Source: Serripes groenlandicus (Eukaryota; Mollusca; Bivalvia; Cardiida; Cardiidae). Taken from it: a stretch of DNA of 64,000 bases. The stretch covers positions 41,406,699 to 41,470,698 of the forward strand of contig JASEVX010000001.1 in the NCBI GenBank assembly GCA_031761405.1, read 5' to 3'. Positions 11,901-23,900 of this stretch are shown here, one piece after another; positions within the stretch are counted from its first letter, which is position 1; each line of letters starts with the position of its first letter. A model generated the notes under the pieces. That model saw only the letters and a list, made by a program, of their open reading frames with translations. It was not told where the DNA came from and did no database searches. A program made the position numbers and the translations under genes.

Positions 11901-14900
11901 GTTCACAGATTGATATCAATTCGTCTGCTTAAGAGATGCTATCCACTGGTAGGATTAAATACCAATTCTCCTAGAATGCCAACATTCTCATTGTCCCTCA
12001 TATCTTGATGTAATCGACTTTATACACCATTTACACACATATATATATATATATATATTAAATATATCGTCATGCACATAATGCATATATTCATATTACA
12101 TTTGCAAACAATGTTGACCAAGAACAGCATGCACATGGTTACTTCATAAATGTACTAGTGATCAGTGGGTTCTGCCGTTGTGAGTGCGCGAGTACTGTTT
12201 CAGTCTCCGGAAAGCAGACGTCACACTTGAATTATATGCTTTAATAAAGGACGTTTCTGTTTTAAATCGCATGATGAAGCACTTTCCCTAATACACTTTT
12301 AAAACGCATTCAAATCGAAACATGTCACATGTTCACTTTTGAAACACACACTTTCGGGGGAAATACTTATGTTCCAACTTAAAGTGTGACACGTTTCGTA
12401 CACTTCTTCTGTTATACGTTTGAAACACGTGAACGCGTAATTCAAACACAGTAGGCGTTTCAAACTGCAACACGTGACATGTTTCAAAACATAATGTTTA
12501 AGAACACCTAAAATACTCTATAGATAAACACGTCACGTGTTTCAATGACAGTATTGCCAATTGTGGACTGATAACAAATAAATGACAATTACATGTTAAC
12601 GAGAACATTTATTTATATTAATGATATATACATTTATATTAATGATTTATCAGACAGTCTAGCTTGTTTTTGGAGGACTATCATTAATACAAATCGAACA
12701 AAGCCGAGAACAATTCAACATTTACATTAAATCTTTCCACATACAGTAAATCTGCAACAGACTCCTTTTAAAACGTTTGGGCATACATATGGACAATCTC
12801 TGTGAATAAAAGTGTAATTATACAATAGAGAGCCGAGCCCCGGTAGCTCAGTCGGTAGCGACGGGGGCTGTCAACTCAGGGGTTGTGAGTTCGAATCCCG
12901 GCTCGGCCAACTTTCTTTCCGACGATTGACAAAAGTAAATGCGACATGCGTCATTCGTTTTCCACCAATGGGCTAAGTCTATGTGGAAAAGCAGCCAGTT
13001 GCTTGGGAAGATTATTGTGTGGAGAACTGGTGTGAGAAAAACATGAGTATGTGAACTGGCCGCCGTGATATAACTTGGGAAATTGTTAAAAACGGCGTTA
13101 AACCCCAATCAATCAATCTATACAATAGAGTTGAAATCATTCTGGCAATTCTTTCTTTTGCCAAAATGGTTTCAAAATTGTCTACAGGTGGAAAACGGTT
13201 AAATTAGTTCAATTATAACAAGAGGGCTACATAACCCTAGGACGCTCACCTGATTTCATGTAAACCGCTAACATAAATCAATTTTTCCAGGTATTTTCTA
13301 TTAAATAGATATATACAAATATGACCCTAAAAGACAAGGCCAATAAATCCCTTTACAGAAAAACAATCAGACTTATACATCAGATCAAATCCAAAAAATA
13401 ACATTGATTAACAAGGACTTTTTTCATGATTAAATATATATATATACATTTTAATATATGGTCAAACCAATTATAATTAAATAACAATAAAATAGTTTTG
13501 TGCTTGGTGTGGTGTAAACTTCATTGCTGATTGATTGAAGATGTTCAGGACAAACAGTTTTGCACATATCAACAAATAAATCTTCGGAATGTAAGTTTTA
13601 TGAAATTATTTATCATATTTATCATCCAGGAAAAGGTTATCTGTCATTGTCACTTCCGGTCAATGATGGACGGTAAACGTAGAATGTAAACGGAATAAAT
13701 AAATCAACACAATCTAAGATCCGAACAGAGCGGAAATAGGATAAGGGCATAATGAATGATACCGGGAGAGAACTGGAAAATGAAGAACGCGATTTTGAGT
13801 CGAAATTACAAATTCTTTTACCTACATCGAACAAATTCGAACGTTGGGAAATTAACAATGACCTGTGGCAAAACATGTATAGAAACGAAATCAATGTAGC
13901 CTGGGATTGTCGATAATGATTGGTTATTTTGTGAACAGCTTACTCGCAATTCTAGTAGTATTCAAAATATCGCGGCATAGCGGCATAGATATTCAACATG
14001 TGCTTCATGTAGCTGAAGTAAAAAGAGATAGAGTAGACGGTGTTAGACAATAAGAAGATTAATGAATTTTCTTTAGTCTATGTTAATTAAAGCAGCGCCG
14101 AAAAAATAACAATATATACTGCATCATAAACTGAGGCCCACATGGAAGATTGGACCCCCATCCCCCAAAAAAAGACAAGAACATAAAATAAAGCCGTTAT
14201 TATTATTATTATTTTGTTTATTTTTATATAAGTATATATTCTATAAGAGAAAATAAATAACAGTTTAGACAGATATTTGATATTAAAGTTTATTCAATAT
14301 GAACTCCGAAAAGACATCTCGAGTATGTCCAGGGTTCAGCAAGGCTATGTTCATTGAAACGAGATGCACGGTAACACTAGTTCAATAAACAAAATCGCCC
14401 AACACTAATAAATAGAACGGCACTATGGATGATTCCTCTTTAACCCATTACTTCACACAGACGACATTTGACGCCTACTGGTGCAGACAACTTTTGAAAA
14501 CATTGCAATAAAAGGTTTGAGCAATTTCACCTTGTATTGCAATATTTTCAAATCGTTATCAATATAATTCTTTAAGTTTGGTTTCCTAAGTTAGATTGGT
14601 GAAATTGTTTGTCTTGTGATTGTTAAGCAGACGACCTTTCAAAAGCCATGTGAAGTAATGGGTTAAAGTATGTTTATAAAAAAATATCAGAAACATTTAC
14701 TAAAAATGATACTTACGACATCGTTTGATTCCTTATATTTCGAATAATCCGAACACATGTTTCCTGTTTTGATATAATGCGTCAACTATCTTCAAACTGT
14801 TTGGAATTATTAGGTGAGATACCGGTATAATTATAAGACTATATATGTGCAGCGTTTAACAGGTATTAAAGAGAACTATATATTTTAAGCCTTTATACAA

Positions 14901-17900
14901 GGAAAAAAATCAATCAATTAAGACACGCCACACAAAAATCGAACATCTTGACTTCATGACAAGATTTGCCGCGCATGCGCACGCACATAGTCTGGTAAGT
15001 GTCTTCAATGTGTGCAATGCTACCTGGGCCACTGATACGTTTAAGTGGCCCCAGATGCTATATATGAACTATTATAAACTCCTAAATGAATGTGTTATCT
15101 CACACAGAACGAGGAAAGGCAAACGTTCAGATCTAACTGGTAATTCATTTTAAATATTAAAAGTGCCCGTTGAATCCTTGATGCATCTGCACCTGTTAGA
15201 AAATGAAAAAAGTTCTCAAAGTGATCATGTTCTAACTGTCTAATCATTTGTTTCCACATTTTGTCAACATTTTTTTTTTCGAATGCGTCTGCTGAAGATG
15301 TGTGGCAAGGGGTTTAACATATGTTGATATAGTTTCACAAACTGATCACAGTCGTATGGATTAGCTTAGCAGTAGTGTTCATTAAAGCTCCGTGTATATA
15401 TGTCACATGCGAACTGTGATAGCTTTGATCAGACTGTATGTTATTTCAATTTCTCAAATACAGTCAAACCTGTGCTAAAGACCACCTTTGTTTAGCACCT
15501 GTGAACAACGAACAGATTGTTTTCTTCACACGGGTGGTCTTTAACCCTTTCCCTCATACTACAATTATCCAGCAGACGATTTTGAACATATTTTGTCAAA
15601 AAATATGACTAAAAGTGGAAAACATTGTGGCAAAAGAAGAAACTGCTCGTTTTGAGCAATTTCTTCTTTTGTCACTATATTTTCAAAAAGCTGTCTGCTG
15701 CAGAGGTGTCAGAAAGCGTCTATATGAGGGAAAGGGTTAAACATAGGTTGACCTGTATATTCATACATACTGGTGTATTTTCTCGTGTCTTTCTTCATAA
15801 TATTATACAATTTATGTTTAGGTATACATATAATCGGTATGATATGTTAATCCGTTTAATCTTTATAAAACGGTGACGGAAGACTTTACTTAAAGATAAA
15901 CAACGATTATAAAAGTGCTTGAGGTAGTAAGTGGTTACTAATGCTACTTATTTTACATAAGATTTGGGAAGAATCTACGGCATCATTATCCGTTAAAGAA
16001 TACTACAGTGTTATCATTATCACCTTAAGTGTCAAAAAAGTAATTTTTTAATCCTTTTCCCAATAAAACAAATATGCAGCAGACGACTTTGAAATCATGA
16101 AGTTAAAAATGAAAATGTTCACTATTAACGAAAAAGTCATTATTATGCAGAATTGAAACCTGTGGCAAATGGATAAATTGCTATTATGAGCATTTTTTTT
16201 AAAAATTTGTCACAATGTTTTCAAACCACGTCTGCTGCAGATGTGTCCACATGCGGGTGGGAAGGGTTCATCTAACTTTATTACGACTGAGGTAAAGGGT
16301 TGAAATGGCGAAGATAATGTACCGCGTTTTGGCGATTTGGGTTTTTACTGTCTCGAATACAGATTATCGATAACTTGTATATCGACTCTAAAATTAGTGG
16401 GTCTGCACTTTGTTTTTTTTGGTCACGTTCGCAAGTCTGTACTGTTCATACCTGCATCATAACTGCTTGTGAATAGCTTGACGCAGTCCATATATGGATC
16501 TGATACGTTCAATCAGCTGGTGGGAAAACCCCGTTTAGATCCTGTGTCTATTCTAGTATTCAAATAACAAGAGGGTAATTTTATCAGAAAATTGATTTAA
16601 TGAACTTTTTGGCCTATGCAAACAAATCTCGCCTTCCATACAAATTTAGTTGGTAATATTAAAAAAATGAGCACAATCCCCGCCCCTCCTAAAATGGACA
16701 CAGATCAAGATCAGGTCGCAAGCAGGAAGTCAAGCATTGACAATTTTCACACAACGGACATGTCAAATCACACTGCTTGTGTTCTCCTTTTGGAGAATAT
16801 TGCTCGATACCGGGGCCGGTAATACAAAATCCTTTAAAAATTGTAGTCATCGCTTCCCTCCTTTGCGCTCGGGGTATCTGAGATAGCATTACGATAACAT
16901 TAGCAGTGGAAGTCCGGTTAAATTACACAATAATCGCCCCTTTCCCACCTATAGACGTTAGTTACAAAAGTCAGTCAGTGGTAATGCTAACCCCGCAACC
17001 CTGATCGCCAAGGGCGGGGCAGTCATTACTGCCATTTGTAGCTCACCTGAGCTTTGCTCAAGGTGAGTTATTGTAATCGCCTTTTGTCCGGCGTCCGGCG
17101 TGCGTCGTGAGTCAACTTCTTTTCCTCAGTAACCAGTGGGTCAATTGGGATGAAACTTCACAGAAAGCATCCTCTCAATGATCTCACCAGATTTCCTTCA
17201 AATTGTTCTTCTTCTCCCAAACTGGTTGGCAGATTTTCAAATAATTTTGTAGAAATGTTTTTTGGATGACCCTCTATCAGATTCCTTCAAACCATGTTGA
17301 TGGATTGAAAAACATGGCCGCCAGGGGAGCGGGGCTATTTAGCCTTATATGGCTATAGTGAACACTTTAAAAATCTTCTTCTCTGAAAGTGTCAGGCTGA
17401 TTTTCAAATAATTATGTAGAAATGTTCCTTAAGTGACCCACTTTCAGATTCCTTCAAGCCATGTTGATTGTGTCGAAAAACATGGCCGCCAGTGGGCAGG
17501 GCTATTTTGCATTATGTGGCTATAGTGAAAACTTAAAAAATCTTCTCCTCCAAAAGTGTCAGGCCAATTTTCAAATAATTTTGTAGAATGTTCCTAGGGG
17601 TGAGCCTCTATCAGATTCCTTAAAGCCAAGTTGATTGGTCTGGAACAATGGCCGCCAGGGGGCAGGGCTTATATAGCTAAAGTGAAACAAAAATCAGGTG
17701 AACGATCCAGGGCCATCATGGCCCTCTTGTTAAAGTATTTGGTATGACCCGAGCGGGGATCGAACCCGCTACCTCCGCACCCCAGGCGGTAAAGAAAGAC
17801 AAACACAGACAATTATTACTTCTATCCTGGACTCAGTCTTACGAGATTGCTTCTTTCACAAAACGTGTTTATAATTTGTTCAAAGTTTTATATTTAGAAA

Positions 17901-20900
17901 TCGTGTAAGGTTCATGTATCGATACCCGAACTATCTCTTCACGGAGTTGTGGCCTATTCTTTTTGTTAATCACTGTAGCATTCACATTACTTGTTATTTG
18001 CTTTATTGACCACTGACTGAGATTTTCTTTCACAGATTGAAAAGGTGTATCTGTCGATGTATAAATTGTTGTGAGGATCGATAATCATATCAATTGAAAG
18101 CTTGATTCTTATACAGTGTTAGTGAGTGATGGTAATCTTGCCCACTTGGCAGACGCATTTGTGACGCGTTTGCTTGAAGCGAATGTTTATTATGTCAAAT
18201 GGAGATCATGATTTAGCAATTCCTTGCACTTGTCACAAGTTGTTGCAACATCTCCAATAATTACATTTGCTTTGAAAAAGGACGTTGTCCTAGATGGTTT
18301 CAAACCCATTGCTGCAGAGTTTGTTCTCATATGGAAATAGCATAGACGAGTCATCTGAAGAGTTAAAATAAATATAAGGGGGGGGGGGGTGGGGGGGGGG
18401 GGGTGGGGGGGGAAATCGGGGGGGGGCGGTGGGGGGGAAGGGGCGTGAATAATGTCATAAATACTAGCTTTGCTGTGTGTAATACTATTTAGTAGTGCCG
18501 AGAATTGAACCTTAAGATTGACAGATTTACTTAAACGTTGCGGTGATGCAAAGATTAGCAATAACACTGAGCTAGCCAAGTAGTCTGAGTATTAGGAGGT
18601 TTAGTTGTTAAAGTAATAACGATCCATTAGTATTATATCCAGATTAGCAGTTATGGTTATTGCTCTTGATGGGGCAACAATCTCCTTTAACCACGGATGT
18701 TTTCAAACGACGTCTGCTTTCGGAGTAAGTCGCAAGTTGTGAAGGGGGTTGATATAAACAAAGCAACTGTTTTACTTTTTCAGGCGGTGTTTCAGAGTAA
18801 AACAACGGTAGATGTTAATTTACGTACGATAAGTGTGTGTGTATGTATATGTATAGTGAGTATATATATATACATGTATACTATCTAATGTTATAATCCT
18901 TTTGTTGTATTTATCTAAATATATGGAAGTTTGCCGCATTTGTATTAACGATAGTCGGCGAAATGTTGCAAAGGCTCTGAATCTTGATGTATTGGTGGCN
19001 NNNNNNNNNNNNNNNNNNNNNNNNNNNNNNNNNNNNNNNNNNNNNNNNNNNNNNNNNNNNNNNNNNNNNNNNNNNNNNNNNNNNNNNNNNNNNNNNNNNN
19101 NNNNNNNNNNNNNNNNNNNNNNNNNNNNNNNNNNNNNNNNNNNNNNNNNNNNNNNNNNNNNNNNNNNNNNNNNNNNNNNNNNNNNNNNNNNNNNNNNNNA
19201 CTTCTCTGACCCGAGCAAGGTATCGAAAAATACATCTTTAAAGTCCTGAGCTGCATCTTCTATATCTGTAGATAGAAACACACAGCTTTATTGAATATTG
19301 CTCGGTGAGAAAATCAACATGAGCGTAATCAGAACATGTGCAGGTAATTATCTGTATGTGCTGTTAATACTCAAATGCACTATGTTTGTTGGAAGTATCT
19401 TACACTATTCTAAAAAATAAAGATACCCGCGATTCCGTTATATTAATTTCAAATACAAAACAGACCATATAAATGCTATATAATTACCTAAGGTCCGTTA
19501 ATATATATGATACTAGAGACGTGTGTCATACTGCATATAGCTACCCCAAGTCCATTAAGATATACCCGAATGAGTTGGCCAACAGATCTTCAGAAGTAAT
19601 GACATAATTCGTATTTATGATCAATTGCCATACTTCAAATTACCATACTTCAATAGCCAGGTTTCGTCATTTCCGAAAGGCTTCCATGATGCGAGTAATA
19701 CTAGTTGACGATCAGTGATGTTCATGATCTGATTCCTCAGAGACATAGGTTGATCTGGATCTTTCCTGGTTGCAGTTTATGATGTGATTGGTGGATAAGA
19801 CTTTGCCAAGGTAGCTGTTACCTAAACAAACACTACTTCTCCTAATCTACGCTCGAGCCCCGGTAGCTCAGTCGGTAGCGACGCGAGCTGTCAATCCAAG
19901 GTTTGTGAGTTCGAATCCCGGCTCGGCCAACTATCTTTCCGACGATTGACAAAAGTCAATGCGACATGCGTCATTTGTCATCCACCAATGGGCTAAGTCT
20001 GTGTGGAAAAGTAGCCAATTGCTTGGAAAGATTGTTATGTGGAGTACTGGTGTGAGGAAATGCATGAGTAGGTGAACTGGCCACCGTGATATAACTGAGA
20101 AATTGTTAAAAACGGCCCAAATCAATCAATCAATCAATCAACCTAATCTACGAGTACACTAAGATGTGTCGATGGTCATTTACCTAATCATTCTTAATGG
20201 ACATATCACACTGGCTGAAACGATGGGCGTAGCTTGGTAATAATCAATGTGTAGGCCGTCTCGTGAGAAAATCAACATTATAAATTCTGCGTAAAGTATC
20301 GACGCGGATCAGCCTAAGCATGCCACACAAGCCTACCCGGATAGACACTTTTCGCCTCCTGTGGATTTTCTGTTTCAGGAATCACTACTCTATACATCTA
20401 TACCCCTAAGACGGAATGTGTCGGCCGGATCAGTCTGCGCGGACAGCTGATATCTGGTCGATACAGATGTCTATCGCCGCAGCTGCATTTTGGGGGCATT
20501 TTGAGAAAAATGTGTAGGCACGTGCCTACAGTGCCTTAAGGGAGCTACGCCCCTGGAAACAGGTATTTTAAGGAAAGGAATGGCCTTCATCCAATTATAT
20601 TTGATGCTAATTTTGCAAGACAAAACATTCGAAAAATTCAGTTAAACAGTTTTGAGAGAATGGCTTCAGTATGCATTCCACTTTACAAAATCAACTATTT
20701 CATTGCTAACCCAGTTGGAACAAAAGCCCACGAAAGTCGTACGTACCATAGTCACCATCCGAAACGTCATGTTTGCTGACATCATTCTTTTCTTCGGCTT
20801 TCTTCTGTTCAGGTTTCTTTTGACCATCTTTCTTTTGATCGTCTGTTTGCTGTGTGTTAACGGTTTCCATTTTTGCATTACCCTGTTCACTTTGTTGCAC

Positions 20901-23900
20901 GACTCTCACTGTTGAATGAATTTATAAACATTTGTATCTGATAAAGATACAGCTGGAGTTTGGCGTTTTTAGACCAAACAGTGAACATATAGGAATACCA
21001 AAAACCACGTCGATCATATTATAAACGCACTTGAAGATATTGTACTTACAGTTATACATATACGTGTACATTTACTTTGGATGTACGTAACACAAAGCCT
21101 ATCAAGTCGTATTTGAATATATAGATGAACTAGTTTTTGAAAGCAATGTGTATCGCCTCCATTAGACTCATTCGGGACTAAGATAAAACATACCATGTCA
21201 TTAATGCTTCATATTGTGTAAAGCTGGAAAGCGTGTCCCGCAGTTTGTATTTGGAGCATGTTGAAATATACACATTACAACCATATAAATAGTCTCTAAA
21301 ATATACACATTACGACCATATACATAGTATCTAAAATATACACATTACAACCATATACATAGTCTCTAAAATACACACATTACAACCATATAAATAGTCT
21401 TTAAAATGTACATATTACAACCATATAAATAGTCTCTAAAATATACTATATCATGCAATACTCTTTTACGTCATAGAAAAAATCCTTGATTTAATGGGAA
21501 GCACGTCGACAGCCGCTGAAGTGTTATATATAGTACAACCTCTGCGGGGCAACAACGTCTATCGGATGCGAAGTAATGCAGCACGTTTAACTGAGGTGTT
21601 TCTTTATAGAGGTTCGTATTTTCTGTGTTAGAAACCCATTCTGACACCCCTGGATGTGACCACCTTGAAACACATTGTAGGGAAAGACATTCTAATTTTC
21701 AACTTCTATTCCGATAAAAAAAAAACAAGTTTATTTCCAGTTATGATATGGAACAATTTAACTGTTGCTCTTACAAGTTATTCTACTAAGAAGCCGCTAT
21801 AAGAGCTTCAAAAGTTGCGACAATGTTCTCAATCACGCCGAAACATACATATACATTACCAGTTGTGGTTTTGTGAGCCCAAATGACCACCCCGTGTACT
21901 CACCGTCACCATCTTTAGGTTCAGTTGACTTTCCTTGTTCTGCATCGCCAGATTTTTCATTTTCTTTATCAGCGGACTTTTCTTTGTCAACTCTGTAATT
22001 GTAGAAACGAACGACAAAAGCAATCGATTGAACTTACGATGAAGAAATAGACTGTATCCCTACTGTTTTCACAAAATGTATGTCTATGTGGCATCACAAT
22101 CGCGAGGCAACTTCGTTCCCTTTCGCATGACGCTGTTCATGTTACAATAAAGAATGTCATCGAGATATGCTGCATGAACCGAACACAAGATATACTGAAC
22201 CGTTTCCGTCGTGTAATTAAAAGAGAGGGAGACAATGATTCTACTTCCCCCGCACTGAAAAAAATGAAATTCGTCTTCGATGATATAGATATTTTGTTTT
22301 TTCACGAATTTGATTGAACCTGAAATTTCGATATATGGATAATTACCAAAGCCTGTACACGTGGTAGTAATGGCACCCCTCTTTTGCACTCAGGGTTGCG
22401 TAAATACCATTACAACTCGTATCTGTGTCAGACAAAGTATAACGGTAGATAACCGTACTTATGTTAGTTAACCTAGGATAGCTGTAATACTGTTGTTTAA
22501 AACTGCGTAAAAACAACAATTAATCAAATACAAACAGAAATAGTTAATCTGATGCTCAGACCATGCGCAAACAACTGAGCAGCACAACCGGGCACGACAC
22601 AGAATCTCAATCAAGGGAACGTATATTAAAATCCTAGATTTAATATTCAATTGCTAAATTGCTAACACGTTCCTTGTAATTTATATTATATTTTTGACGA
22701 CTTAAATAATTCGAACAGACGGTGGAGCTAATGATCACTTTTTCTCTTGGCTAAAATGTTTCCTACTGTCATATCGCGAGGGTAGGTCAATGCATGGTTA
22801 TCTATCTGATTAACCGTATTCCCACATGCAGACGACATATTTCCATACTTTTGGCTTGATGTTTTAGAATCTTCTGCTATATGTTTGTCCTATAAGGAAA
22901 AGGGTTAACTTTTTCAGCGCCACAGGCAATATTGAGGGTTTTGCAAACAATGCAGATTCAGGTGAGTCAGCTCGTAACGAGCTGTCTCACCTGAAATCAG
23001 CATTGTTTGCCTTTTAGGTACCAAAATAGTCCAACACTTTCATAAATTGAGAAATGGACACATCCGATTTTGAACATGGAAGAGTCTACTTTAAACAATT
23101 CGGCGCTGAAAGAGTTAATAGATCACTCTCTGGCATACTTACTGGTGTGACTGTTGGCCTGTACTACCTTGTAGTACATCCAGAACGTCTTTCGAAGCAT
23201 CTTGTACATCTGGAAATACCAGTGTTATTGTTATATCCGTTTAAATAACGATTAAAGGACTATTTCAACCCTTTCAATGCTGAATTTTTATAATGGCCGT
23301 GTAACGCTTCGCATTTGGAAGAGTCCAAAGCCAATTATATGAATATCAAGATGGAAATGCATATGTTGGCAGCGAACAGTATAGGACTTGGCCAGACGGC
23401 GCGGATGCATCGACAAGTATAACTCTATACTGGTGGCACAGGCACATATTTCATGAAAATCAGTACAAGCAGTACAAGGTTTACATCGTTTGCTTTGGAG
23501 AAAAAGAAAAATGTGTAGATATGCAATATGGGGAAAAGTGGAAGTGTAATACAGAATAGAAATCGATCCGGGAAAAGAAGAAATTGCTAAAACTTCTCCA
23601 TTTCCCCCCCAAATGTTTCATACATCATCATGCTGTATCTGGTATGTATCCGGGAGGCTTATGAATATATAATATGTTTTGAAATACGATTTTACATGAT
23701 GTGGTGAACCAATAATTAAACCTCGCCACGGGATAAAGATTTCTTTTCTAACTTATTATTCTTCTGAGTATGTATTCTAATCGGGCAGCGTATACTTACT
23801 ACAGAGAAGGTAACACTTGAAGCGAAGCATTGAAGACCTCGAATGGCAATATATCATACTATATAAGTTAAAACTAGTTAACCGTTTACGGCTGCAGATG

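Noticed and set aside
12838..12910. Possible functional tRNA gene (similar sequences at 19857, 43380, 46765 and 61740)
   Set aside because: Each A/B-box head continues into a SINE body and tail, several with target duplications; they are retroposons, not tRNA genes.
18190..18579. Minus-strand frame with a proline-rich segment
   Set aside because: The prolines are the complement of the poly-G tract; no domain is present on either side.
18820..19281. Four frames crossing 19000-19199
   Set aside because: They consist mainly of untranslatable N.
20652..20915. Plus-strand frame with a hydrophobic, membrane-like translation
   Set aside because: It is the antisense of the Lys/Glu-rich exon at 20747-20908; complements of Lys/Glu codons read as Phe/Leu.
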